Part shown: in pieces, positions 44,227-53,916 of the stretch
Layout: each line of letters starts with the position of its first letter
Numbering within the stretch: the stretch's first letter is position 1
Position numbers and translations under genes: made by a program
Source of the DNA: Desulforamulus profundi
Lineage (GTDB): Bacteria > Bacillota_B > Desulfotomaculia > Desulfotomaculales > Desulfotomaculaceae
NCBI RefSeq assembly: GCF_002607855.1
Contig: NZ_AWQQ01000055.1
Span: 83,775 to 140,278 of the forward strand
Direction: 5' to 3'
DNA length: 56,504 nucleotides
Notes under the pieces: generated by a model
Told to the model about the DNA's origin: nothing
The model's input: only the letters and a program-made list of their open reading frames with translations
The model's database searches: none

Positions 44227-44820
44227 TTGATCTTACGACGAAAAAAAAACAGAGGTATTAAACGAAGGCTCCTGCTGCTCATATTACTGGTATTGCTGTG
44301 GTTTAATCACAAGGAAATCGGCCGCTGGTTGTATCCCTTTCAGCACCAGGAATTAATTTATCACTACGCTGAAGTGAACAGACTTGACCCCCTGTTGGTG
44401 GCTGCCGTTATTAAAACCGAAAGCAATTTTCAACCCGGCGCCACTTCCCCCAAAGGAGCCAGGGGACTTATGCAGATTATGCCGGACACCGCCAATTGGA
44501 TCTCCCAACAAATCGGCGGCTGCCCGATACCCCCGGAGAAACTGTATAACGCCGAAACCAGCATCAGCCTGGGCACCTGGTATCTTGCCGATTTATTTCA
44601 TGAATTTCAGGGTGATCCGGTGCTGGTCATTGCCGCTTATAACGCCGGTCGGGGCAACGTAAGAAACTGGTTAAATGAGCAGCACTGGACCGGCGAACGC
44701 AAAACCATTGACCAGATACCCTTTATGGAAACCAGGCAATACATACGCCGTGCCCTCTGGAACTATAAGGTTTATTACTATCTATACGGCGAAGGCAAAA
44801 AGCCGCTGTATAAAACATAA
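44227..44820 (+). CDS. Lytic transglycosylase (SLT family)
   Basis: Membrane-anchored peptidoglycan lyase. A short basic N-terminus and one membrane segment (about 14-30) precede the SLT domain (about 50-180). Motifs are KTESNFQPGATSPKGARGLM with the catalytic Glu, QIMPDTANW, and AAYNAGRGNVRNWL. The TTG at 44227 follows AGGAG by 8 bases; the GTG nine bases upstream overlaps that site. Frequently found next to coaE in clostridia. The frame is intact; it ends in a strong terminator. Confidence 0.9.
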   Translation: MILRRKKNRGIKRRLLLLILLVLLWFNHKEIGRWLYPFQHQELIYHYAEVNRLDPLLVAAVIKTESNFQPGATSPKGARGLMQIMPDTANWISQQIGGCPIPPEKLYNAETSISLGTWYLADLFHEFQGDPVLVIAAYNAGRGNVRNWLNEQHWTGERKTIDQIPFMETRQYIRRALWNYKVYYYLYGEGKKPLYKT

Positions 44821-44850
44821 TCCCCGTCTCACCGGACGGGGATTATGTTT
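44813..44850. terminator. Strong bidirectional terminator
   Basis: AAACATAATCCCCGTC and GACGGGGATTATGTTT (44813-44850) form a 15-bp perfect stem between the convergent transglycosylase and tetR genes. Confidence 0.9.
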
Positions 44851-44853
44851 TGT

Positions 44854-45417
44854 CTACCTTTCCGCCACAATACCGTACAAAAAGGTGTGCATGATTGTTT
44901 GAAAGGCTTCTTCGGGCGTCAGGTTGTTTTCCAGCATAAAGGCTGGGTTTACGACCGCTCTGATGGTGGCTAATAAGGAAGCTGTAACGATGGTGGGGTT
45001 GATTTCTTTGAAGTACCCCTGCTCGCTCCCTTCCACCATGACTTGAATCAAATATTTTATGTTTGAAGCTCGAAGCTGTTCTACCTTTTCCCAGATCCCC
45101 GGGTAATGTCTTTGTAAATCGCCGTAAACCCTGGGGTTAAAAGATCGTAATTTTTCGGACAAGAATTTAACAAACTGGGTCATCTTTTTAACGGGGTTCT
45201 CTTTGCTGTTTAGGATGCTAAGAATTCCCCTTTCAACTTCCTGCACCTTTGCCAGCACTACAGCTTCGATGATTTCCTCTTTGCTCTTAAAATATCGGTA
45301 AATGGTCCGTTTGCTCATATTATTACGGGCGGCCAGTTCGTCTACGGTGGCCCCGTAAAAGCCCCTTTCGTCCGCCAATTCCTTAAAATATAGAACAATT
45401 CTCTCCCGGGTATCCAC
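44854..45417 (-). CDS. TetR-family transcriptional regulator
   Basis: Repressor with an N-terminal helix-turn-helix (about 5-50; TVDELAARNNMSKRTIYRYF) and a C-terminal ligand-binding and dimer domain, 187 aa. It is the last gene of the leftward HlyD-ABC operon, so it probably controls that exporter in response to a compound. A candidate operator is the TTTAGCTAAA palindrome near 49394. The ligand is unknown. Confidence 0.9.
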   Translation of the reverse strand: MDTRERIVLYFKELADERGFYGATVDELAARNNMSKRTIYRYFKSKEEIIEAVVLAKVQEVERGILSILNSKENPVKKMTQFVKFLSEKLRSFNPRVYGDLQRHYPGIWEKVEQLRASNIKYLIQVMVEGSEQGYFKEINPTIVTASLLATIRAVVNPAFMLENNLTPEEAFQTIMHTFLYGIVAER

Positions 45418-45438
45418 GTTATCACCACCTGTGAAAGA

Positions 45439-46547
45439 CTAGGCAATCTTTTTCTTAAACTTGGCGATACTTAGCCTATCAGTACCACCGTAAACACAAG
45501 CAGGGCTGTCACCTGGGGCAAGAGATAAGAAAAACCGATGCCCTTTAATACAATACCCCTGATAATGGTGAGATAAAAGGTTAAGGGGATCAGGTTGCTC
45601 AAGTACTGCACTACCACCGGCATGGCATCCCTGGGGAACATGAAGCCGGATAACAAAATGCTGGGCAGCAGGATAAAAAAGGACATCTGCATGGCCTGCA
45701 TCTGGGTTTTGGCCAGGTTGGAGATCAACACCCCGATGCCCAGGGAAGCGGTGATAAAGAACAGGGTTAAAAGATACAGCTGCAGCAGGCTGCCGCGAAT
45801 GGGTACCCCGAAAACAATGGTCCCCACCAGCAGGGCCACGGTAATCTGCACGTAACCCAGGGCGATGTAGGGGATGATTTTGCCGATCATCAATTCATAG
45901 GACTTAATGGGGGTTACGATCAATTGTTCCAGTGTTCCCCTCTCCCTCTCCCTGACGATGCCCATGGAAGTCATCATCACCATGGTCATGGTGACAATAA
46001 TCCCCAAAATGGCCGGAACCATGTAATAGGCAGTAATACCGTCGGGATTATACCAGGGGCGTACCCGGATGTCATAGGGAGGGTTTACCATACCGGCCTT
46101 CTGAACCACCACTTTTTGCGCTTTCAGGAGTCCGATGGCGTTGGCGGTGGCGATGGCGGAGTTTGACACCATACTGTCCGTGGCGTCAACCAGGACCTGC
46201 ACCGGCGCCGTCTCCCCCTGCCTGACGCTCCTGGCAAAATCCGGCGGTAAAATAATCCCCGCTTTTACGGTGCCTCTGTCAATCATCCGGGTGACATCCT
46301 CATAACTCCCCGCCACTTCGGTGATATCGAAATATCCTGAGGCTTTAAAAGACTCCAGCAGTTCACGGCTTTCACCGGACAGGGATTGGTCAAAGACCAC
46401 CGTGGGAATATGCTTCACCTCGGTTTGAATGGCAAAACCAAACAGCAGCAATTGCACCAAGGGCAGCATAAAGATCAGTCCAATGGTCAGCCTGTCCCTT
46501 TTCATTTGCAAGAACTCTTTATACAGCACGGATAGTATCCTGCTCAC
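45439..46547 (-). CDS. ABC-2 type permease, one frameshift at the C-terminus
   Basis: Membrane subunit of a YbhS/YhhJ-like drug or lipid exporter. It has an N-terminal segment after LYKEFLQMKRDR, a large external loop (about 45-165), then about five membrane segments with the conserved MGIVRERERGTLEQLIVTP motif. The GTG start at 46547 lies 8 bases after AGGGG and overlaps the upstream ATPase end. The frame stops at 45471, but the family ending LSIAKFKKKIA follows in the next frame to 45439 if one base is restored at 45474-45476. Confidence 0.88.
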
Positions 46548-47462
46548 CGGCAGATCCCCTCCTTTTCTTTTTGGAGAGAGCGATAAAGACATCCTCCAGT
46601 GACGGGGTGATTTTGTTAACCCGGGTCTTTGCGAAAGCTTGTAACTCCTTGAGATGTTGTTCCTTTTCCAGTAAAACGTGCAGCAGGGCGCCGTGCACGG
46701 AGCATTCCTTCACGTAGGGTAATTGCTCAATTTGCTGTAGTTTTCCCAGGGGGTCATCGATCTCCAGCTCAGCCAGGACGCCTTCAATAACTTTATTTCG
46801 TAAATTATCCGGCGTGTCATTGGCAATCAAGTTTCCCTCGGAAATAAAGGCAATGCTGCTGCAGCGCTCGGCTTCATCCATAAAGTGAGTGGTTACCATC
46901 ACCGTGGTCCCCTCGTTGGCCAGCCTTTGAATGATCGCAAAAAACATTTTACGGCTGGTGGGGCTGATGCCGCTGGTGGGTTCGTCCAAAAACAGGATGG
47001 CAGGTTTGGCAATAATGGCGCAGCCAGGGCCAGGCGCTGCTTCCAGCCAACGCTCAAATTGGCCACCAGTTCCCCTTCCCGGCCTGTGAGGCCGGCCATC
47101 TCAATCATTTCCTGAATTCTTGGTTTTCGCCTCTGCCAGGGCACACTGTACAGCCCGGCATAAAAATTGAGATTTTCATTGACCGTCAAATCATCATAGA
47201 GACTGAATTTCTGTGACATATAGCCAATATGCGGCTTTATTCTTTCGGCCTCCCTGGCCAGGTCAAACCCCAGCACCCTGCCGGAACCGGCGGTGGGCTC
47301 CAAAATACCGCATAGCATCCGGATGGTGGTGGATTTACCGGAGCCGTTGGGACCTAAAAAGCCGTAGATTTCTCCCGGTCTTATAGTAATGGATAACTTA
47401 TTAACAGCGGTAAAGTTGCCAAAGGTTTTGGTCAACTCACTGGTCGTCACCACATAATCCAT
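46519..47462 (-). CDS. ABC transporter ATP-binding protein, one frameshift
   Basis: Nucleotide-binding subunit with Walker A GPNGSGKSTT, Q-loop YMSQKFSLYDDLT, and a variant signature ANLSVGWKQRLALA. One base is missing near 47019-47022; the frame then continues ILFLDEPTSGISP (Walker B) and TTHFMDEAERC (H-loop). It joins the preceding ATPase gene as TAAATG. The two ATPases correspond to the two halves of YbhF, here kept as separate genes. It ends inside the permease start. Confidence 0.88.
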
Positions 47463-48364
47463 TTACACCACCTCAAGTTCTGCCAGCGCCACAAAGACAT
47501 CCTCCATGGAGGGCGCTACTTCTCGTAAGGACAGCAATTGAATGCCCCGCCGGCGCAAAATTGTCATGATGGCCTCCTCGGCCCTGGCAACATCCTTCAC
47601 AACAGCACGGTACTTGTCGCCATAGAAGCTGATGTCGATAACCTCTGCCAGGTGGCTGAAGAGTTCCGGTTCCCGGGTGGCTGCCTTCACTTCCAGCAGT
47701 TTGTAAGGAAAGCTGGCTTTCAAGTGTTTGGGAGTCTCAACGGCCACCAGCTTGCCGTTATTCATAAAGCCTACTTTTTTACAAAGCTCCGCTTCATCCA
47801 TATAGGGAGTGGATACCAGGATGGTCATTCCCTCCCTGTTTAACTGGTAGAGTATTTTCCAAAACTCCTTGCGGGACTCCGGGTCTACCCCAAAGGTCGG
47901 TTCGTCCAGCGCCAGCAAACCGGGCCGAGAAACCAATGCGCAGGTGAGCGCCAGTTTTTGCTTCATCCCCCCGAGAGGTTATCGGCAAATCGCTGCTTAA
48001 AGTCGATAAGATTGGTAATTTGCAAAATTTCGTCCGCCCTTTGCTGGATGGTTTGCCGGTTTAACCCGTACATGGAGCCAAAAAAATTAATATTTTCCAT
48101 CACGGTGAGGTCCCCGTACAAACTAAATTTTTGGGGCATGTAACCAAAGGAACCTCGATCGGAAGCAAACTCACGGGAAATGTTCAGCTGTACACTGCCG
48201 CTGTCAGGTGTAATCAAACCGCAAATCATCCGTATTAACGTGGTTTTGCCGGCCCCGTCGGGCCCCACCAGCCCGAAGATGTCCCCGGCCTCTACCTGCA
48301 GGGAGACTCCGTCAACCGCTGTTACCGGTCCGAATTTTTTACACAAATTCCCGGTTTTGATCAT
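47463..48364 (-). CDS. ABC transporter ATP-binding protein, one frameshift
   Basis: Second nucleotide-binding subunit, upstream of its partner. Walker [15 protein letters not shown]-loop [13 protein letters not shown]; signature [15 protein letters not shown], which spans the shift at the C6 run 47967-47972 (G-run on the coding strand). Walker [14 protein letters not shown] and STPYMDEAE follow. ATG 48364 is chosen because GAGGG precedes it; two more in-frame ATGs lie just upstream. It starts 10 bases after hlyD. Confidence 0.88.
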
Positions 48365-48374
48365 TGTCATCCCT

Positions 48375-49349
48375 CTATTCAAAGACCACGTCTGCCGGCA
48401 TGCCCGGCTTTAACGTTCCGTCTTGATTGTTTACCCTGATCTTTACTCCGTAGACGATGTTGGTGCGCTCCTTTTTGGTTTGGATGGTCTTCGGGGTATA
48501 TTCACCCTGGGAGGCGATCTCTTCAATAACACCCTGGTACTGCTGCTCGCTGCCGCTGACGGTAAATCGAACCCGCTGGTTTAATTTGATCTTCGGCAAA
48601 TCATCTGTGGGTACATACACCCTGATCCACATGTCGTTTAAATCCGCCACTGTGGCAACGGAAGCCCCGGCCTGGACAAATTCACCGGGTTCACGGTTCT
48701 TCGATAAAACGGTGCCGCTAATGGGAGAAATAATTTTGGTATCTTCCAAAAGCGCCTCCGACGCCTTCAGAACAGCCCTGGACCGTTCCAGTTCCACTGC
48801 CGCCGCTTTCACGATGTCCGGACGGCTGCCGGATTCCAATAAGCTAAGCCTGGCCATGGCAGATTCCAGCTGATTCTGCCTTACAGTAAGATCCAAAGAC
48901 AGTTTCTCCCATTGGTCTGCGGGGATGGCCCCTTCCTTAAATAACTGCTCTCCCCTTTGGTGGTCGGCCCTGGCCTTCTCATAGCCCGCCTGGGCGATGT
49001 TAACAGCTGCCGAAGCATCTTTTATCTCCTGCAGCCGGGCCCCTGAGGTCAGGTCCTTCAGCTGGGCTTCCGCTTTCAGCACCCCCAGGGCATCCCGTTC
49101 CTTCTGGGCTACCAGGTCATTGCGAACCAGTTGACCAACCAGTTGACCCTTTTTCAGTGAGTCCCCGGACTTTACTGTCAAAGAGCCAAGGGTGCCAAAA
49201 ACTTTGGCAGTCAGTTCCACCCGGGTGGCTTCAATGGTACCGGTGGCCGTCAAAACACTTTCTTCTTGTGCGCTGTAACGTTCATAACCCCAGTAGGAAC
49301 CGGCCAACAGCAAAAGGACCAGGACAATGAACAAAAGCTTTTTCTTCAT
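48375..49349 (-). CDS. HlyD-family membrane fusion protein
   Basis: Periplasmic-adaptor-type (YbhG-like) subunit of the exporter. One N-terminal membrane anchor (about 4-22), then a biotinyl-lipoyl half ([19 protein letters not shown]), a long coiled-coil hairpin (about 75-185), the second lipoyl half ([17 protein letters not shown]), and a C-terminal beta-barrel. Its presence in a Gram-positive suggests export across or into the wall. ATG 49349 follows GGGGGG. It is the first gene of hlyD-ABC-ABC-permease-tetR. Confidence 0.9.
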   Translation of the reverse strand: MKKKLLFIVLVLLLLAGSYWGYERYSAQEESVLTATGTIEATRVELTAKVFGTLGSLTVKSGDSLKKGQLVGQLVRNDLVAQKERDALGVLKAEAQLKDLTSGARLQEIKDASAAVNIAQAGYEKARADHQRGEQLFKEGAIPADQWEKLSLDLTVRQNQLESAMARLSLLESGSRPDIVKAAAVELERSRAVLKASEALLEDTKIISPISGTVLSKNREPGEFVQAGASVATVADLNDMWIRVYVPTDDLPKIKLNQRVRFTVSGSEQQYQGVIEEIASQGEYTPKTIQTKKERTNIVYGVKIRVNNQDGTLKPGMPADVVFE

Positions 49350-49393
49350 TACAAATCCCCCCATAGCAGCATTCTAAGCAGCAAAATGTAAAA

Positions 49394-49519
49394 TTTAGCT
49401 AAACTATAAATACTATTTTCGTTTACCTTGTTTAAGGATACCACTCAGGGATGGCCACAACAATATCATTATTGGATAAAAACTCAATTTTCAAAAGGAA
49501 ATACGCTTTCCAAAATTGA
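49394..49519. promoter_or_regulatory. Divergent control region with a palindrome and a long stem-loop
   Basis: TTTAGCTAAA (49394-49403) is a perfect 10-bp palindrome upstream of the hlyD operon and could be the TetR site. TCAATTTT (49484-49491) pairs with AAAATTGA (49512-49519), enclosing GGAAA/TTTCC, directly upstream of the hydrogenase-like gene. Confidence 0.45.
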
Positions 49520-49565
49520 ATGAATGAGTGATAATAAAAGCATACCCGAGAAACGAGGTGTGACT

Positions 49566-51289
49566 ATGGGGTTAATTTATACCGGAGCCAAATGCCGTGA
49601 TTGCTATCGCTGTGTAAGGATCTGCAATTTGAAAGCCATTCGAATGAATTCCACCGGCACCAAAGGCAAGCTACACGCCCAGGTGATCGATGAACTTTGC
49701 GTACACTGTGGACAGTGTATACTGGCCTGTCCCCAGCTGGCCAAGCGGCCGGTTTCCGATTTAAAACAGGTGCAGCAGTTGATTTCCGAAGGAACTCCGG
49801 TGGTTGCGGTGGTGGCTGCCTCCTTTATCAGTGCGCTGCCCCTGAAAAACCCGGATCTGGTACCGACCCTGTTACAGGAACTGGGCTTTGCCGAAGTCCA
49901 GGAAACTTCCATTGGGGCGGGTATGGTGACCAAAAAATATTTAGAGCTGGGTTTTAACAAACCGATGCTTATCAGTTATTGCCCGGTCATCGTGAATCTC
50001 ATTGAGCGGCATTATCCCGAGTTGATCCCTATGCTGGCGCCGGTTGTCTCACCCATGGTGGCCCAGGGCCGGGTTATTAAATCCATTAATCCCTATGCCA
50101 AGGTGGTCTACATCGGCCCCTGCGCAGCCAAACGGGACGAGGCCCAGCTTCTTGGTCTGCATGACACCGTTGACTATTTTCTGGGTTTCAATGAACTGTG
50201 GAATTGGGTGCAGAATAAAGGTATTGACGTTGATAACCTCTCCCCTTCAGGCTTTCATAATTTTTCTCCCTGCCACAACCGGATCTATCCGGTGGAAGGC
50301 GGCATGATTTGGACGGTGGCGGATGAATTGAGGGAAGCGGGAGAAAACTTTATTACCATGTCCGGATTGGACAACTGTATTGAATTTATCAAACATCTAT
50401 CCAACCATGAAATTATTAACCCGCCCAAGCTGATGGAATTATGGGCCTGTAAGGGCGGCTGCATTAACGGCCCCCTCTCCCTCTGCCTGGAAGAAAGCCT
50501 CTTCATGCGGCAACGCAAGTTGCTGGAGTACTATAATTCTTCCGGCGAGTGTGTCTTTGAAATTGATGAATTCAAGCTGCCGGAGATCCCTCTCACCCGG
50601 GATTTCACCAATCGAAAAGTAACCTTGCCCATTCCCACGGAAGCAGAAATTAAGGACATCCTGGCCCGGACCGGCAAGCATACACCGGCCCAGGAATTTA
50701 ACTGCGGCAATTGCGGTTACGACTCCTGCCGGGACAAGGCGGTAGCGGTTTACCAGGGCAAAGCAGAGGTGGAAATGTGCATCCCCTATATGAGAAAGCG
50801 GGCGGAATCCATGTCCAACCTGGTGATATCAGCCATGCCCAACGCCATTGTGGTGGTTGGTAAAAATCTTGATATCCTGGAGATTAACCCGGCAGCGGAA
50901 AAACTGTTCCAATGTTCCGCCCCGGAAGTGGTGGGCCAGAGGATTTTGGCGCTCATGCCCGCCAACAATTTCCTGAAGGTGATCCAGAGCGGGGAAATGG
51001 TCAATACCACCGGCACCTACCGGAACTGGGCATCATTACCAGGGAGATTATCTTCCCTGTAAAGGGTACGGATGCAGTGGTGGGGATCTTTGTGGACATT
51101 ACCTCAGAAAACCGCCAGAAGGAGCAGTACGACCTGATTAAGAGCCAGACCATCCAGCAGGCCCAGGAAGTCATCGAAAAACAAATGATGGTGGCCCAGG
51201 AAATTGCCGGTCTGCTGGGCGAGGCCACCGCAGAGACCAAGGTTCAATTGGGTAAACTGGTTAAGTTAATGCGGCAGGAAACCCTTTAG
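49566..51289 (+). CDS. [FeFe]-hydrogenase-like PAS sensor protein, one frameshift
   Basis: Protein of the sensory [FeFe]-hydrogenase-like clade. Residues about 9-65 hold two [4Fe-4S] motifs (KCRDCYRCVRIC, CVHCGQCILAC). The H-cluster domain follows: loop 1 reads ISYCPV where catalytic enzymes have TSCCP, loop 2 IGPCAAKRDE, loop 3 LWACKGGCINGP. Then come a Cys-rich CGNCGYDSCRDKA segment and a PAS domain (NAIVVVGKNLDILEINPAAE). One base is missing near 51020-51022, after which the frame goes on with ELGIITREIIFPVKG and a helical tail. ATG 49566 follows GAGGTG. It lies 16 bases before a SpoIIE-type phosphatase gene, presumably its output partner. About 574 aa. Confidence 0.87.
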
Positions 51290-51305
51290 GAGAGGAGTGC
51301 CGCCT

Positions 51306-52457
51306 GTGAGAATATGTTTAGACATTGGTATGGCTCAACTAAAAAAATTCGGGGAAGAATTGTGCGGCGACAGTGTGGAAATCGTGCGCACCGGCCAGGC
51401 TGACCTGGTGGTGGTGTCCGACGGCCTGGGCAGCGGTGTCAAGGCCAACATCCTGTCCCGCCTGACCACAAAAACCGCTGCCGCCATGCTCCGGCGGGGC
51501 GGGCACATTGATGAAGTCATTGACACCGTGGCCAGGACCCTTCCCATCGACAAGACAATCAATGCCGCCTACAGCACCTTCTCCATTCTGCAAATTCAAA
51601 ACAACGGTAAAGTTTATCTGGTGGAGTATGATAACCCAGGGGTATTCATCGGCAACAGGAACAAGCTGTTTACTCCCCGGCGGGTGGAACGATTGATCGC
51701 CGGCAAGAAAATCAGTGAATATGAACTTGAAGTGGATGATCAGGACTGGCTGGTTTTAACCTCCGACGGGGTATTAAATGCCGGCACCAACGGTCGTATG
51801 AATGTAAGCTGGGACTGGAAGAGAATCGGCAGCTTTATCGAAGACTCCTATGCCGAAGATAAATGCGCCCAGGATTGGGCCGAGGAAATAGCCGGGCTGT
51901 GCAATACTTTATACGGGGAAAAACCGGGGGATGACGTAACCGTCGTGGTGGTAAAGGTCCGCCGGCCGGTGCATGTCACCATGCTGATCGGCCCGCCCCA
52001 AAGGAAAGAAGATGACAGGCTGGTGGTGAGGAAACTCATGGAGGCTCCCGGGGCCAAAGTGGTCTGCGGCGGCACCACCGGGGAAATTGTAGGCCGCATA
52101 CTGGGCCGCAAAGTGTTCATCGATCTGTCCTCAGTGGCCGAAGGAGTCCCACCTGTGGGCATGCTGCCGGGGGTTGACCTGGTTACCGAGGGGGCGGTTA
52201 CCCTGGTGCAAACCCTGGAGCATCTCAAGAGCAATACCAGTCTAAAGGAATTAAAGACTGCCCGGGACGGCGCCAGCCGTTTGGCTGCCCTGCTGAAGAG
52301 GGCGGACAGCATTCATATCATGGTTGGTATGGCCAAAAACGAAGCTTTGGACTGCGATAATGTTCCCGCCATCTATGCCTATAAACACCACGTTATCAGA
52401 GACATGATCAATACCCTGCGTGACCGGGGAAAAGACATCACCGAGGAATATTTTTAA
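51306..52457 (+). CDS. SpoIIE-family protein phosphatase
   Basis: PP2C-like serine phosphatase. The N-terminal half has CGDSVEIVRTGQADLVVVSDG, DGLGSGVKA and later LVLTSDGVLNAG and KPGDDVTVVVVKV, the metal-binding Asp of SpoIIE/RsbU domains. The C-terminal 150 residues (from about 215) are a separate domain of unknown role. It is paired with the hydrogenase-like PAS protein; the likely logic is that a redox or hydrogen signal alters phosphatase activity on an unknown target. GTG 51306 has GAGGAG 8 bases upstream. The frame is intact at 383 aa. Confidence 0.88.
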   Translation: MRICLDIGMAQLKKFGEELCGDSVEIVRTGQADLVVVSDGLGSGVKANILSRLTTKTAAAMLRRGGHIDEVIDTVARTLPIDKTINAAYSTFSILQIQNNGKVYLVEYDNPGVFIGNRNKLFTPRRVERLIAGKKISEYELEVDDQDWLVLTSDGVLNAGTNGRMNVSWDWKRIGSFIEDSYAEDKCAQDWAEEIAGLCNTLYGEKPGDDVTVVVVKVRRPVHVTMLIGPPQRKEDDRLVVRKLMEAPGAKVVCGGTTGEIVGRILGRKVFIDLSSVAEGVPPVGMLPGVDLVTEGAVTLVQTLEHLKSNTSLKELKTARDGASRLAALLKRADSIHIMVGMAKNEALDCDNVPAIYAYKHHVIRDMINTLRDRGKDITEEYF

Positions 52458-52500
52458 AAAATGCCAGGCGGGTTTAAGCCCCGCCTGGCATTTTTGATTT
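52456..52500 (+). terminator. Strong terminator after the phosphatase gene
   Basis: AAAAATGCCAGGCGGG and CCCGCCTGGCATTTTT form a long GC-rich stem starting at the stop codon. About 200 bases of AT-rich sequence without features follow before the next gene. Confidence 0.92.
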
Positions 52501-52699
52501 TTCAGACGTAAAACTTATAGCAGTAATAACACATGTAGCCTGTGTTGCACAACCCCGGAATATTTTTATTATTAAGCATTTTAAGGAATGGCTTTTGAAA
52601 AAAAGATGCAGTTATTATGAAAGTTATTTACCTTACGACCTCCATACATACATTTTCAGGCAATTGAGCATAATGTTAACGGCCTGAGGAGGTGATATC

Positions 52700-53059
52700 C
52701 TGAAGAGAACTCTGACTGCTCTTATCGTTAAATTTGTCATGACCTTTGTAGCGGCCTGGGTTGCCGTCACACTCGTAGCCGATCAAGAATGGACCTGGGC
52801 TCTGTTAGGCGCGTTTCTTGGTACTGCGGTCAATTACCTGGTGGGCGATGCATTTATTCTTCCCAACTACGGAAATATTACGGCCTCCGTTGCTGACGGT
52901 ATCCTGGGAGCGGGTCTGCTTTTCCTGTTGGATCTGATGTCGGCAGACTTAAGATTGACCGCTACCGCCTACCTAACCTTTGGTTTATTAGTGGCTATAG
53001 GTGAATATTTCTTCCACCGCTATCTGATCGATGCCCGTATTGTAGAAAAGAGGACTTAA
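52700..53059 (+). CDS. DUF2512 (YndM-like) membrane protein
   Basis: Small membrane protein with four hydrophobic segments (119 aa). The family occurs in spore-formers; Bacillus YndM is a sporulation gene product of unknown role. The usual ATG (52739) has no ribosome site. A CTG at 52700 has AGGAGGTG at ideal distance and supplies the conserved start KRTLTALIVKFVMTF, so I place the start there, though a CTG start is rare. It lies 37 bases upstream of a CotF-like coat gene, so the two may be coexpressed late in sporulation. Confidence 0.82.
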   Translation: MKRTLTALIVKFVMTFVAAWVAVTLVADQEWTWALLGAFLGTAVNYLVGDAFILPNYGNITASVADGILGAGLLFLLDLMSADLRLTATAYLTFGLLVAIGEYFFHRYLIDARIVEKRT

Positions 53060-53096
53060 AGATAAGCCAGTAAATCCATTAAGGAGGCAATTCCCC

Positions 53097-53741
53097 ATGA
53101 ACAATCAAATGTACCAACAAACACAGCAGCAGGCCGGGTTTCCCCAAATGATGAACATACCAGGGATGCAGGCCAACCCCCAGGGACAAAACTTAGGCGC
53201 CCATGAAGTATTGATGACCCATGAAGTTCTGACAGACATGATTGACGGGATTAACCAGTTCCAACTTTACCAACCGCATATTACAGAGTCGCAACTGCAA
53301 AATATTTGGAGTAACCAAATTCAGCATATGCATAACAGCTACCAGAACTTAGTCAATTACATGCATAACAAAGGGGGCGGTCAGGGCGTTCCCTACCGGA
53401 CACCGCGCCAATTCAGCCCCAAATACGGCCTGCGCAATCCTTCGCCCCAGCAGCCCAACAACAGCATGAACCAAATGGACGACCGTGACGTTGCTTCCGG
53501 TATGCTGGGATGCGCCAAAGCCTCTGCATGTCTTTACACAACCGCAGCCCTGGAATGTGCAGACCCCACCCTTCGCAACATGGTCTCAAATTGTGTCCAG
53601 TCTGCCATCAACCAGGCCTATGAATTATTCCAGTACATGAACCAAAAGGGCATGTACCAGGTTCCCACCCTGGCTGACCGGACCACCAACACAATGGCGA
53701 ATACTTACCAGTCCGGAACATCCATGGCAATGATGCAGTAA
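53097..53741 (+). CDS. Spore coat protein, CotF family
   Basis: Coat protein family with a ferritin-like helical core. The N-terminal 35 residues are Gln/Met/Asn-rich (MYQQTQQQAGFPQMM), as in many coat proteins. The CotF core starts at HEVLMTHEVLTDMIDGINQF and continues with DRDVASGMLGCAKASACLYT and LRNMVSNCVQSAINQAYELF. The GGAGG ribosome site precedes the ATG. The length of 214 aa is normal. It ends in a terminator. This locus supports a spore-forming host. Confidence 0.93.
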   Translation: MNNQMYQQTQQQAGFPQMMNIPGMQANPQGQNLGAHEVLMTHEVLTDMIDGINQFQLYQPHITESQLQNIWSNQIQHMHNSYQNLVNYMHNKGGGQGVPYRTPRQFSPKYGLRNPSPQQPNNSMNQMDDRDVASGMLGCAKASACLYTTAALECADPTLRNMVSNCVQSAINQAYELFQYMNQKGMYQVPTLADRTTNTMANTYQSGTSMAMMQ

Positions 53742-53750
53742 AACGCGGAA

Positions 53751-53785
53751 AAAAGGGCGGTGTTAACTGCCCTTTTGTTTCTTTT
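53751..53785 (+). terminator. Terminator of the CotF-like gene
   Basis: AAAAGGGC (53751-53758) pairs with GCCCTTTT (53769-53776), followed by GTTTCTTTTT. Confidence 0.8.
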
Positions 53786-53884
53786 TACTGGCACAGACTT
53801 CCCTGGTGGAACTTGATACGTCGGGAAATTTACTGGTTAATCTAAAGTAAACCTTTCTTCGTTAAAGTATTTCGCAATGAAAAA

Positions 53885-53905
53885 GTCACCCGGTCTTCGG
53901 GTGAC
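53885..53905 (-). terminator. Terminator of the flavin dehydrogenase gene
   Basis: GTCACCCG (53885-53892) pairs with CGGGTGAC (53898-53905); the minus-strand tail is TTTTTC. Confidence 0.8.
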
Positions 53906-53916
53906 CGTATTATACG

